Shown: positions 38,479 to 46,470 of the stretch, in pieces | How the letters are laid out: every line of letters begins with the position of its first letter | How positions within the stretch are numbered: position 1 is the stretch's first letter | Source of the DNA: Streptococcus oralis | GTDB lineage: Bacteria; Bacillota; Bacilli; Lactobacillales; Streptococcaceae | Direction: 5' to 3' | NCBI RefSeq assembly: GCF_022749195.1 | Contig: NZ_CP094226.1 | Coordinates: 1,266,001 to 1,330,000, forward strand | Length of the DNA stretch: 64,000 nucleotides | Notes under the pieces: generated by a model | Databases searched by the model: none | Told to the model about the DNA's origin: nothing | What the model saw: only the letters and a program-made list of their open reading frames with translations | Program-made: the position numbers and the translations under genes

Positions 38479-38511
38479 TCATATTATAATATGAACAAGA
38501 ATAACTGTCAA
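38479..38511 (-). promoter_or_regulatory. Promoter and palindromic operator of the fusion-kinase operon
   Basis: TTGACA (38511-38506), 17-bp spacer, TATAAT (38488-38483): a full consensus promoter. The -10 box lies inside a perfect 16-bp palindrome, TCATATTATAATATGA (38479-38494). A repressor bound there would cover the -10; the winged helix at the N-terminus of the first gene product is the obvious candidate. Confidence 0.75.
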
Positions 38512-38575
38512 TTCAAATAGGGAAACAATTAGTAAAAATTAAGACCTTCTTCCCTTTCCTCAAAAACATATAAAT

Positions 38576-38602
38576 AAAAGAGCTCCTTATTCTGGAGCCC
38601 TG
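38576..38602 (-). terminator. Second hairpin terminator downstream of livF
   Basis: Minus-strand stem GGGCTCC/GGAGCTC (one G-U pair) with 7-nt loop, followed by TTTTATTT. It lies between the liv operon and the promoter of the fusion-kinase operon. Confidence 0.65.
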
Positions 38603-38650
38603 AAATATTTTATATTCTTGATAAGTAGTCGTATTAGGTGTCGCTTGGTT

Positions 38651-38811
38651 GCAATCCTTATCTGACGACTAAAAAGGTCCCCCAGACTATAGAGGGATTG
38701 CGTGCGCAATCTCCATCCACAACCTAAACTAGTCTCCCAGACTTGAGGAGATTTTCTTGCGCAATCCTCATCTGGCGACTAAAAAGGTCCTCCAGACCTT
38801 TTTAGCCACCT
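38651..38811. repeat. Three tandem 55-bp imperfect repeats at the livF 3' end
   Basis: Units begin at 38651, 38706 and 38761, each with GCAATCY and each carrying CCCAGAC or TCCAGAC at the same offset, an exact 55-bp period. Units 1 and 3 match at 34 of the first 37 bases; unit 2 is more diverged. Unit 3 includes the livF terminator and stop codon. A 7-bp inverted repeat GATTGCG/CGCAATC spans the junction of units 1 and 2. Confidence 0.8.
38772..38806 (-). terminator. Terminator of the liv operon
   Basis: Minus-strand stem CTAAAAAGGTCT/GGACCTTTTTAG around a short loop. The left arm includes the livF stop codon TAA and the right arm supplies the T-run. Confidence 0.8.
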
Positions 38812-39512
38812 AGATATGCTTTTCTGACTTCATCTGATGCTGCAAGTTCTTTTCCTGTTCCTGATAGGACAATCTTTCCTGTTTCAAGTACATAACCACG
38901 GTCAGAGATAGCGAGAGCTTTGTTAGCGTTCTGTTCAATTAGGAGAACCGTTGTTCCTTGCTTCTGAATATCTTGAATGATATCGAAAATTTCTTGGATA
39001 AAGATTGGGGCAAGTCCCATTGACGGCTCATCCAAGAGAAGGAGCTTAGGTGTAGACATGAGAGCGCGTCCCATAGCCAGCATCTGCTGTTCACCACCTG
39101 AAAGAGTTGCCGCATCTTGGTTTTTACGCTCTTCAAGACGTGGGAAGCGTGAGAAAACTTTTTTCAAGTTAGCTTGATTTTCTTCACGATTTTTCTTTAA
39201 AAAGGCTCCCATTTCTAAGTTTTCCATAACAGTCAAACCTGGGAAAACATGGCGTCCCTCAGGAACTTGTGAAAGACCAGCTGCCACGATTTTTTGCGCT
39301 GGTAGCTTTTGAATTTCTTTTCCTAAAAACTGAATTTTACCAGCACTAGGACGAACCAAACCTGAAAGGGTACGAAGAATGGTTGTTTTACCAGCACCAT
39401 TAGCACCAATCAAGGAAACAACTTCACCTTCATTAACCTCGAAACTTACATCACGAACTGCTTGGATCATACCGTAATGCACAGAGAGGTTTTCAACTTT
39501 TAACATAGACAT
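38802..39512 (-). CDS. livF: Branched-chain amino acid ABC transporter ATPase LivF
   Basis: Second ATPase of the Leu/Ile/Val importer, cytoplasmic, 236 residues, the usual LivF size. Walker A LIGANGAGKTTILRTL, signature TLSGGEQQMLAMGRALM, Walker B LLLLDEPSMGLAP and switch VLLIEQNANKAL are present. The start shares one base with the livG stop (TAATG), giving translational coupling. Last gene of livJHMGF. Confidence 0.95.
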   Translation of the reverse strand: MSMLKVENLSVHYGMIQAVRDVSFEVNEGEVVSLIGANGAGKTTILRTLSGLVRPSAGKIQFLGKEIQKLPAQKIVAAGLSQVPEGRHVFPGLTVMENLEMGAFLKKNREENQANLKKVFSRFPRLEERKNQDAATLSGGEQQMLAMGRALMSTPKLLLLDEPSMGLAPIFIQEIFDIIQDIQKQGTTVLLIEQNANKALAISDRGYVLETGKIVLSGTGKELAASDEVRKAYLGG

Positions 39513-40276
39513 TAGGCTTCACCTCCTAGATAAGCTTCGATAACGCGTTTGTCGTTCTTGATCTCATCCGGAGTCCCATGAGCGATTAACCGACCATATT
39601 CAAGAACATAGATACGCTCAGTGACTTCCATAACCAAATTCATGTCATGCTCGATGAGCATGATGGTAATTTTAAATTCATCTTTGATACGACGGATCAA
39701 TTCTGTCAATTCAGCTGTTTCTTGAGGATTCATCCCAGCTGCAGGTTCATCCAAAAAGAGGATTTTAGGTTCTGTTGCCAGAGCACGAACGATTTCCAAT
39801 CGACGTTGTTGGCCATAGGCTAGATTCTTCGCAAGAGTATCTGCGTCACCTTCCAAATCAAAAATCTTCAGCAAGTCCAAAGCTTTATTTTTTAATTCTT
39901 CCTCATTCTTATAGAAAACAGGTAAGCGTAGAAAGCTAGCGAGGACATGTTGTTTATGATGATTGCTAAACGCAATCAAAACATTTTCCAAAACTGTTAA
40001 GTCCTTAAACAGACGAATATTTTGGAAAGTACGACTGAGTCCAAGTGAAGCAATCTTATAGGGAGTTTTCCCATTTAGGAGGTGACCATCTAGTGTCACA
40101 GTACCTTCGCTTGGTTCATAAACACCGGTCAAGAGATTGAAAAGGGTTGTTTTACCAGCTCCGTTTGGTCCAATCAGACCAACCAATTCTCCCTCGTTCA
40201 ATTCAAGAGTGACATCTCCAACAGCTGTTAGACCGCCAAAATGTTTGGTTAACTGTTTAACTTCAAGTAATGCCAT
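39512..40276 (-). CDS. livG: Branched-chain amino acid ABC transporter ATPase LivG
   Basis: First ATPase of the importer, 254 residues. Walker A LIGPNGAGKTTLFNLL, Q-loop RTFQNIRLF, LivG-type signature NLAYGQQRRLEIVRAL, Walker B ILFLDEPAAGMNPQE and switch VMLIEHDMNLVM. Start and stop each overlap the neighbouring liv gene by one base. Confidence 0.95.
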   Translation of the reverse strand: MALLEVKQLTKHFGGLTAVGDVTLELNEGELVGLIGPNGAGKTTLFNLLTGVYEPSEGTVTLDGHLLNGKTPYKIASLGLSRTFQNIRLFKDLTVLENVLIAFSNHHKQHVLASFLRLPVFYKNEEELKNKALDLLKIFDLEGDADTLAKNLAYGQQRRLEIVRALATEPKILFLDEPAAGMNPQETAELTELIRRIKDEFKITIMLIEHDMNLVMEVTERIYVLEYGRLIAHGTPDEIKNDKRVIEAYLGGEA

Positions 40277-41232
40277 TAGTTTTGTCCCTCCTTCTTAGAT
40301 TTTTTAAAGAAACGTGATAGACTCAATTCCCATGTCCCAAGAAGTCCACCTGGTCTGAAAATCATAACCAATACAAGAGCCAAGGCGTAGATGATCATAC
40401 GTACGCTAGCTACATCTTGAAGGAGCATATTTAAAATTCCTAAAACAATCGCTGAAACGATGGTACCAGTAATCGATCCAAGTCCACCAAATACAACGAT
40501 AATCAACACGTTGATGGAATTAATAAAAGTGTAATCTTTTGGGACGACAGAACCGATAAAACCGGCCTGAAGTGAACCAGCAATACTAGCTGTAATAGCT
40601 CCAAAGACAAAAGCGATAATCTTGATCTTTGTAGTGTTTACCCCAACGGATTCTGCAGCAATCTCATCCTCACGAACAGATAGAGTAGAGCGTCCAATTG
40701 GACTACGTAGGAAGTTGAGAGTTGCAATAGTTGTGATCACCACAAATAGATAAACCATTTGCCAGTTGGTAAAGTTTGGAATACCCAAGATACCAGCAGC
40801 ACCATTGGTCAAACTTCCACCATTAATGATAAAGATACGAATGATTTCTGAAACACCCAGTGTCGCAACAGCCAGGTAGTCACCCTTCAAACGAAGCGTT
40901 GGAATCCCAACGAGCAAAGCAACTGCACCAGAAATCAAAGCGCCCAAGACCATCGCTCCAAAGAAGGCACCATAGGTTGGTGATTTTGAACCAATAATCG
41001 CTGCTGCATAAGCCCCAATCGCCATAAAACCCGCATGACCGAGTGAGAATTGTCCTGAAAAACCAACGATTAAGTTCAAACCTACTGCAAGGATGATATT
41101 AATTCCAATTTGTTCTAAAATTTGGACATGGAATAGATTGAGAACACCAGCAGAAACCAGTACACTAATCAATCCATAACCCGCTAACAGAAGGAATAAC
41201 CAGAGAATATTTACTTTAAGATTTGTCTTCAT
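40276..41232 (-). CDS. livM: Branched-chain amino acid ABC transporter permease LivM
   Basis: Membrane subunit, 318 residues with about nine hydrophobic segments. The family segment GLNLIVGFSGQFSLGHAGFMAIGAYAAA lies near residue 55, and the ATPase-docking loop is RSPIGRSTLSVREDEIAAESVGVNTTKIK. It begins 3 nt after the livH stop. Confidence 0.95.
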   Translation of the reverse strand: MKTNLKVNILWLFLLLAGYGLISVLVSAGVLNLFHVQILEQIGINIILAVGLNLIVGFSGQFSLGHAGFMAIGAYAAAIIGSKSPTYGAFFGAMVLGALISGAVALLVGIPTLRLKGDYLAVATLGVSEIIRIFIINGGSLTNGAAGILGIPNFTNWQMVYLFVVITTIATLNFLRSPIGRSTLSVREDEIAAESVGVNTTKIKIIAFVFGAITASIAGSLQAGFIGSVVPKDYTFINSINVLIIVVFGGLGSITGTIVSAIVLGILNMLLQDVASVRMIIYALALVLVMIFRPGGLLGTWELSLSRFFKKSKKEGQN

Positions 41233-41235
41233 TGT

Positions 41236-42114
41236 TTACACCTTCTCTTTCACATTCTTACCAAGGATACCTGCAGGTCGAACAATCAGAATCAAAAGCA
41301 AGATCCCATATACGATAGCATCACGGAAATCAGACATACCGAAGGCAGTAGCAAATGTTTCCAACAAGCCAATCACAAATCCTCCTAGAGCTGCACCAGG
41401 GATAATCCCGATACCACCGAGTACGGCCGCAACGAATGATTTTAGACCTGGAGTCACACCCATCAAAGGTTCAAGAGAGTTATAGTAAAGGGCAATGAGG
41501 ACACCTGCTGCACCAGCAAGGGCTGAACCCAAAGCAAAGGTAAAGCTGATTGTACGATTTACATTAATTCCCATCAATTGAGCTGCGTCACTATCAACTG
41601 ATACCGCACGCATGGCTTTCCCCATTTTTGTTTTTTGGACGATCAATTGCAATAAAACCATCAAGAGTACAGAAACTGCTAAAATCATCAATTGAACATT
41701 TGTCAAGCTAATTGGTCCCAAGTCAAAGCGAACTGTTTCAATTGCTTGAGGGAAGGCACGAGTATTGGCGCCTACTAGATAAACCATTCCGTATTCCAGT
41801 AGGAAAGACACTCCGATGGCAGTAATCAATACAGCAATACGTGTAGAGTGTCGTAAAGGACGGTAGGCAAGAAACTCAATCACAACACCAAGTAGTGCGG
41901 TCCCTGCCATTGAAATAATTAAAGCTAAAAAGAAATCCATTTGGAAAGAATTAATCAAAAAGTAACCAATAAAGGCACCCATCATGTAAATATCGCCATG
42001 GGCGAAGTTGATGAGTTTGATAATTCCATAAACCATGGTATAACCCAGAGCCAAAAGTGCATAAACACTACCCAGAATTAGACCATTCACAAGTTGTTGG
42101 AGCATAGCATTCAC
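41236..42114 (-). CDS. livH: Branched-chain amino acid ABC transporter permease LivH
   Basis: Membrane subunit, 292 residues with about eight hydrophobic segments. It opens with the LivH signature LVNGLILGSVYALLALGYTMVYGIIKLINFAHGD; the docking loop is KTKMGKAMRAVSVDSDAAQLMGINVNR. It is separated from livJ by 110 bases that include a hairpin, which likely lets the binding protein be made in excess. Confidence 0.95.
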   Translation of the reverse strand: MNAMLQQLVNGLILGSVYALLALGYTMVYGIIKLINFAHGDIYMMGAFIGYFLINSFQMDFFLALIISMAGTALLGVVIEFLAYRPLRHSTRIAVLITAIGVSFLLEYGMVYLVGANTRAFPQAIETVRFDLGPISLTNVQLMILAVSVLLMVLLQLIVQKTKMGKAMRAVSVDSDAAQLMGINVNRTISFTFALGSALAGAAGVLIALYYNSLEPLMGVTPGLKSFVAAVLGGIGIIPGAALGGFVIGLLETFATAFGMSDFRDAIVYGILLLILIVRPAGILGKNVKEKV

Positions 42115-42173
42115 TCTTTTCTATCGTTATTTTTTAGAAAATTTCATTATTTTCACAAGTTCATAAACACCGA

Positions 42174-42205
42174 AACAGGGAGTGAGTCAAAGGCTCATTC
42201 CCCAT
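42174..42205 (-). other. Hairpin between livJ and livH
   Basis: Minus-strand arms GGGAATGAG and CTCACTCCC (one A-C mismatch) with a 7-nt loop and no T-run. It is probably a 3' stabiliser or partial terminator that raises livJ mRNA over the rest of the operon. Confidence 0.5.
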
Positions 42206-42224
42206 TTCAATTACTATTCTAATG

Positions 42225-43385
42225 TTATGGTTTTACAACTTCTGCTTCTTCAACTTTACCATTGTTCATGGTCATCATGTAAGCAGTTTTCACTGTATTG
42301 TGGTCAGCATCAAAGCTTGTTTGACCAGTTACACCATCAAAATCTTTGGTTTTAGCAAGGTTGTCCTTGATTTCACCTGAGTTTTTAGCACCTTTTGCAG
42401 CATTTGCTACTAGGTAAACTGAGTCATAGGCCAAAGCTGAGAATGTTGAAGGCTCTTCATTGTATTTAGCACGATATGCTTCAAGGAAAGCTTTAGCTTT
42501 TGCAGAAACATCAACAGTAGTTGAGAATCCTGAGATGAAGTAAATGTTTGATGCTCTTTCAGCAGTTGCTTGTTGAACAAATTCTTCACCGTTAAATCCA
42601 TCACCACCAATGATTGGTTTATCAATTCCCATACCACGAGCTTGGTTTACAATTTTACCTGCTTCTGTGTAGTAACCTGGAACAACGATAGCGTCAAACT
42701 CTTTGTCTTTCATTTTAGTAAGGGCTGCTTGGAAGTCCGTATCACCTGCTACAAACGTTTCATCTGCTACAATTTCACCCTTGTAGGCTTCGCGGAAAGA
42801 TTTAGCAATACCTTTAGCATAGTCACTAGCATTGTCAGTATAAAGAACAACCTTCTTAGCATTCAATTTATTTGTTACATAGTTAGAAATAATCTTCCCT
42901 TGGAAGCTATCTTGGAATGTTCCGATAAATAGGTAATCTTGACCTTTAGTCAAACCGTCTTGAGTTGCACTTGGTGAAATCAATGGTACTCCAGCTTTGG
43001 TAGCGTTAGCTACAGCTGCAGCAGTTGCACCAGATGTCGCAGGTCCTACAATAGCTGCTACTTTTGATTGGGTAACAAGGTTTGTTGTAACAGAAGCTGC
43101 TTCAGCAGTTTCAGACTTGTTGTCTTTGTCTACAACTTCGATTTGTTTTCCATCAATTCCACCTGCAGCGTTGATTTCGTCTACAGCAAGTTGGGCACCT
43201 TTTTGTTCAGCTGTACCGTAAGCTGCCACAGCACCTGTCTCTTCAAAGTTAAAACCGATTTTAATTGTTTTTTCGTCTACTGGATTTCCAGTTGTGTTTG
43301 ACGCTCCTGTCTTGACCTCTCCACAGGCAGCAAGAAGAGCCACACTAGCAAGAGCCACAAAAGATAGGGCAAATTTTTTCTTCAT
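42225..43385 (-). CDS. livJ: Branched-chain amino acid-binding lipoprotein LivJ
   Basis: Solute-binding lipoprotein of the Leu/Ile/Val importer, on the outer face of the membrane; 386 residues. The signal MKKKFALSFVALASVALLAAC ends in a lipobox with Cys21. The mature part is a type I periplasmic-binding fold (IKIGFNFEETGAVAAYGTAEQKGAQLAVDEINAAGGI). The start at 43385 has the ribosome site AAGGAGA; the longer frame to 43514 adds a non-signal N-terminus and covers the promoter TTGACA-17-TATATT. Confidence 0.96.
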   Translation of the reverse strand: MKKKFALSFVALASVALLAACGEVKTGASNTTGNPVDEKTIKIGFNFEETGAVAAYGTAEQKGAQLAVDEINAAGGIDGKQIEVVDKDNKSETAEAASVTTNLVTQSKVAAIVGPATSGATAAAVANATKAGVPLISPSATQDGLTKGQDYLFIGTFQDSFQGKIISNYVTNKLNAKKVVLYTDNASDYAKGIAKSFREAYKGEIVADETFVAGDTDFQAALTKMKDKEFDAIVVPGYYTEAGKIVNQARGMGIDKPIIGGDGFNGEEFVQQATAERASNIYFISGFSTTVDVSAKAKAFLEAYRAKYNEEPSTFSALAYDSVYLVANAAKGAKNSGEIKDNLAKTKDFDGVTGQTSFDADHNTVKTAYMMTMNNGKVEEAEVVKP

Positions 43386-43427
43386 TTTTAATCTCCTTAT
43401 AGTTGTTTCAAAAAATAGTATGTTAAG

Positions 43428-43456
43428 AATATACCGAATTATCAGAAAATTGTCAA
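43428..43456 (-). promoter_or_regulatory. liv operon promoter
   Basis: TTGACA (43456-43451) and TATATT (43433-43428) with a 17-bp spacer on the minus strand. The sequence between it and livJ is AT-rich, but I could not assign a CodY box with confidence. Confidence 0.75.
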
Positions 43457-43473
43457 TGTATTTGTTTAACTTT

Positions 43474-43743
43474 TTAAATGATAACGTTTTCTTCAGTCCG
43501 ATAGAGATTCCCAACGAAGGGAGTTTCTAGCTCTTGAATATGGCAACGTCTAATTTTCTTGATATATCTTTCCTTACTTAATCTCTCAACTAAGTCATCT
43601 AGCTCCTCAGTTGGAACATAGAGCTGCAAGTAACGATGTTTTTTGGAATGGTAACAGATATCACCGTATTCCTGAAGTTTTTTTGCATCTCGATTATAGT
43701 AGAGATAGATGATTAATCCTGATCGATTTGTTTTTTCAAACAT
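43474..43743 (-). CDS. UPF0298/DUF2129 family protein
   Basis: 89-residue cytoplasmic protein of unknown function, [22 protein letters not shown] to [10 protein letters not shown], matching the UPF0298 (YlbG-like) family from memory. It lies between clpP and livJ, as in related streptococci. A TGGTATAAT box precedes it at about 43780. No catalytic residues can be named. Confidence 0.8.
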   Translation of the reverse strand: MFEKTNRSGLIIYLYYNRDAKKLQEYGDICYHSKKHRYLQLYVPTEELDDLVERLSKERYIKKIRRCHIQELETPFVGNLYRTEENVII

Positions 43744-43783
43744 GAGGAATCCTCTTTCTAAGAAATCTTCCCCTATTATACCA

Positions 43784-43815
43784 AAAAAAGCAAACTCCGT
43801 CGAGTTTGCTTTCTA
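43784..43815 (-). terminator. Terminator of clpP
   Basis: 11-bp perfect stem AAAGCAAACTC/GAGTTTGCTTT with 4-nt loop, just past the clpP stop, followed by a T-run on the minus strand. Confidence 0.88.
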
Positions 43816-43821
43816 GGTTGC

Positions 43822-44412
43822 TTAGCTTAAAGAATTGTTGGCCATGATTTCATCGATAAAGCCATATTCAAGTGTTTCTTGGGCACTCATCCAGTAATCA
43901 CGTTCTGCATCTGCATGAATTTGCTCAACTGATTTACCAGAGTTATCTGCAAGAATTTGCTCCAAAGTCTTACGAGTTTTGAGCAAGTGCTCTGCAGCGA
44001 TTGCCATATCTGTCTGTTGGGTACCACCACCTGTACCACCCATTGGTTGGTGAATCATGTACTCTGCATTTGGAAGCATGAAACGTTTGCCTTTTGCGCC
44101 ACTTGATGCAATGACAGTCCCCATGGATGCAGCCATCCCCATAACGATTGTTTGGACATCTGCCTTGATAAAGTTCATGGTATCAACGATTGCCAAACCA
44201 GCTGAAACAGATCCTCCAGGTGTGTTGACATAAAGGTAAATATCTTTTGTGCTGTCTTGGGCATCCAAGAAAAGTAATTGGGCGATAACGGAGTTGGCCA
44301 TGTTGTCTTCAACTGGACCTGTTAGCATGATGATGCGGTCTTTCAGAAGGCGAGAGTATATGTCATAGGAACGTTCTCCACGGCTTGTTTGTTCAATAAC
44401 TACAGGAATCAT
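43822..44412 (-). CDS. clpP: ATP-dependent Clp protease proteolytic subunit
   Basis: Serine peptidase that forms the tetradecameric barrel fed by ClpE, ClpC, ClpX and others; 196 residues. The catalytic Ser96 lies in [14 protein letters not shown], the His in [11 protein letters not shown], and the Asp in [11 protein letters not shown] CtsR box overlaps the -35 element upstream, so its expression should track that of clpE in this window. Monocistronic. Confidence 0.97.
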   Translation of the reverse strand: MIPVVIEQTSRGERSYDIYSRLLKDRIIMLTGPVEDNMANSVIAQLLFLDAQDSTKDIYLYVNTPGGSVSAGLAIVDTMNFIKADVQTIVMGMAASMGTVIASSGAKGKRFMLPNAEYMIHQPMGGTGGGTQQTDMAIAAEHLLKTRKTLEQILADNSGKSVEQIHADAERDYWMSAQETLEYGFIDEIMANNSLS

Positions 44413-44465
44413 TCATTTCTCCTTTTATGTTGAATTTTCTTAGTCTTACGACTCAATACAGAACT

Positions 44466-44495
44466 ATTATATCTTTTTGGTCAAAAAAGGTCAAA
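44466..44495 (-). promoter_or_regulatory. clpP promoter overlapped by a perfect CtsR box
   Basis: The plus strand reads GGTCAAA-AAA-GGTCAAA at 44479-44495, a perfect CtsR heptad repeat. Its outer half supplies the -35 TTGACC (44494-44489), 17 bp from TATAAT (44471-44466). CtsR binding would directly exclude RNA polymerase. Confidence 0.92.
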
Positions 44496-44584
44496 TTTTT
44501 GCTCTATTCTCTAAACAGAAACAAAAACTCAACCTCCTTTCAAGTCAAAAACGAACTTCTAGTTTCAATATTTACTTTGGGATT

Positions 44585-45214
44585 TTATTTAGTACCGAAC
44601 AAGCGGTCTCCAGCATCTCCAAGACCTGGAACGATATAACCGTGTTCGTTCAAGCGTTCATCCAAGGCTGCTGTAAAAATCTCTACATCTGGGTGTGCTT
44701 CTTGAAGAGCTTTCACTCCTTCCGGAGCAGATACTAGGCAGACAAACTTGATATTTGAAGCGCCACGTTTTTTAAGCGAATCTACAGCCAAGATTGCTGA
44801 GCCACCTGTTGCCAACATTGGATCAACGACAAAGATTTGACGTTGGTCAATATCCTCAGGCAATTTCACCAAGTATTCAACTGGTTGAAGGGTTTCTTCA
44901 TCACGATACATACCGATATGACCAACTTTAGCTGCTGGAACCAAGCTCAAGAGGCCATCTACCATGCCGATACCTGCACGCAAGATTGGGACAATCGCCA
45001 ATTTTTTACCAGCCAATTGTTTTTGAACGGTCTTTGTGATAGGTGTTTCGATTTCCACATCTTCAAGTGGAAGATCACGAAGTACTTCATATCCCATCAA
45101 CATTGCAATCTCATCTACTAGTTCACGAAAAGCTTTTGTAGAAGTATCTGTACGTCGCAAGATTGACAATTTGTGTTGAATGAGTGGATGATTAATGACT
45201 TCAATTTTTCCCAT
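44585..45214 (-). CDS. upp: Uracil phosphoribosyltransferase
   Basis: Converts uracil and PRPP to UMP in pyrimidine salvage; cytoplasmic, 209 residues. The PRPP loop [15 protein letters not shown] and the uracil-binding [19 protein letters not shown]-terminus are diagnostic. I place the start at 45214 ([16 protein letters not shown]), the length known for streptococcal Upp; the longer frame adds seven residues and contains the likely ribosome site GAAGGA. Confidence 0.97.
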   Translation of the reverse strand: MGKIEVINHPLIQHKLSILRRTDTSTKAFRELVDEIAMLMGYEVLRDLPLEDVEIETPITKTVQKQLAGKKLAIVPILRAGIGMVDGLLSLVPAAKVGHIGMYRDEETLQPVEYLVKLPEDIDQRQIFVVDPMLATGGSAILAVDSLKKRGASNIKFVCLVSAPEGVKALQEAHPDVEIFTAALDERLNEHGYIVPGLGDAGDRLFGTK

Positions 45215-45255
45215 TTTCTGAGTTCCTTCTTTCAATTTATTCTTCTTATTATATC

Positions 45256-45289
45256 AAAAAACGGTTTAAAAAGCTTTCTAAACCATTTA
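45256..45289 (-). terminator. Terminator of the dCMP deaminase gene
   Basis: Minus-strand GGTTTA/TAAACC stem with A-rich inner part, followed by TTTTTT; about 20 nt past the stop. A TATAAT box for upp follows at once. Confidence 0.75.
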
Positions 45290-45302
45290 TTTTTATTAAT
45301 TT

Positions 45303-45770
45303 TTAAATCAAATCTGCCTCTTGAAGAGCTGTCTGAACAGTCTCTAATGGTAAATGGGTTAACTCGGTGCCTTTTTCTTGATAAAGGTACTGGGCATAGT
45401 CATCCATTCGGTACTGGTTGATATAAACCACGCGCTTACAACCAACTTGTAGCAGTTGTTTGGTGCAGTTCAGACAAGGGAAATGGGTCACATAGGCTGT
45501 AAATCCTCTGGGAACCCCTCGCTCAGCCCCTTGGAGAATAGCATTAACCTCGGCGTGAAGGGTTCGAACACAGTGACCTTCAATGACCAGACATTCGTGG
45601 TCAATACAGTGCTCCGTTCCTGATACGGAACCATTATAGCCAGTTGAAATGACTTTATTGTCCTTAACGAGGACAGCTCCCACTTTGGCACGTTTGCAGG
45701 TCGAACGATTGGCAATCAGTAAAGCCTGGGCTGCAAAGTACTCATCCCAAGCCAGTCTTTTTTCTGTCAT
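45303..45770 (-). CDS. comEB: dCMP deaminase, ComEB-like
   Basis: Zinc-dependent cytidine/deoxycytidylate deaminase, 155 residues, giving dUMP for thymidylate synthesis. The zinc site is TLHAEVNAI (His-Ala-Glu) and FPCLNCTKQLL (PCxxC); the N-terminal ANRSTCKRAKVGAVLV is typical. The family is called ComEB in Gram-positives for its place in the B. subtilis comE operon, but a DNA-uptake role is not expected. It lies 18 nt downstream of the TetR gene and may share its transcript. Confidence 0.9.
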   Translation of the reverse strand: MTEKRLAWDEYFAAQALLIANRSTCKRAKVGAVLVKDNKVISTGYNGSVSGTEHCIDHECLVIEGHCVRTLHAEVNAILQGAERGVPRGFTAYVTHFPCLNCTKQLLQVGCKRVVYINQYRMDDYAQYLYQEKGTELTHLPLETVQTALQEADLI

Positions 45771-45788
45771 AATTCTTCTCCTTATCCC

Positions 45789-46346
45789 CTATTTTTTGAA
45801 AAATGGCAAGCGTAAATCTGCAATCTTTTCAGCTGGAACCTTCATGCCATCCTTGATCCATTTGAGCAGAACCGATACGATGGCAGAACTCCAAAAGGAA
45901 TGAAGGTAGCTGCTGACACCTTTTGATTTTCCGTGATATTTTTCTAGAAATTCCTGCATGGCTTGGACAAAAATCTTTTCCAAATGGTAGTCCAGAGCAA
46001 GTTGAATAACCTTGGCTTCTTTCTTGGCTGCGCGGAAAAGGTGTACCCAGACTAGATAAAGATCGGTTTTGACATCGTAATGGCTCAACTGTTCCATAAT
46101 GTTATGGACACTGCGTTTAAAGACGCTTTCCAAAATCTCTTCTTTGGAGTCATAGTTACGATAGAAGGCGGCACGAGAGACGCCAGCCCGTTTGACCAGC
46201 TCCGAAATGCTGATCTTGGCCAAATCTTTTTTCTCTAGAAGTTGCAAAAGAGCCGTCTCGATTGCTTCTCTGGTTAAAAAATTGGATTCTTGATTTGATT
46301 TTCTGAGATTTTCAAGAGATTTTTCAGATATTTTACGTTCAGACAT
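45789..46346 (-). CDS. TetR/AcrR-family transcriptional regulator
   Basis: 185-residue regulator. The N-terminal helix-turn-helix is TREAIETALLQLLEKKDLAKISISELVKRAGVSRAAFYRNYDSKEEIL (about residues 24-72); the C-terminal ligand domain is not conserved enough to name a ligand. It is divergent from degV, with an inverted repeat TTTGTCA-9-TGACAAA in the degV leader that may be its operator. Resembles the DhaS-like subgroup by its Tyr-Arg-Asn-Tyr helix end, but this is weak. Confidence 0.85.
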   Translation of the reverse strand: MSERKISEKSLENLRKSNQESNFLTREAIETALLQLLEKKDLAKISISELVKRAGVSRAAFYRNYDSKEEILESVFKRSVHNIMEQLSHYDVKTDLYLVWVHLFRAAKKEAKVIQLALDYHLEKIFVQAMQEFLEKYHGKSKGVSSYLHSFWSSAIVSVLLKWIKDGMKVPAEKIADLRLPFFKK

Positions 46347-46432
46347 AACAATTTCTTTCTACTTGTGACAACAGAGAGGTGGTACTTTTGTTTCAAGGGC
46401 TTTCATGATATAATTGTAAAAAAAGACAGAAC

Positions 46433-46457
46433 CTTTGTCAATGTATAAGTGACAAAG
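46433..46457. promoter_or_regulatory. Inverted repeat in the TetR-degV divergent region
   Basis: CTTTGTCA (46433-46440) and TGACAAAG (46450-46457), 8-bp perfect arms with a 9-nt centre. It lies just downstream of a TATAAT box (46409-46414) in the degV 5' leader. Size and symmetry suit a TetR-family operator. Confidence 0.55.
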
Positions 46458-46470
46458 ATGGAGAATTTCT

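Noticed and set aside
38651-38811. 55-bp tandem units considered as a short CRISPR array
   Set aside because: Only three degenerate units, with no separation into conserved repeat and unique spacer and no cas gene.
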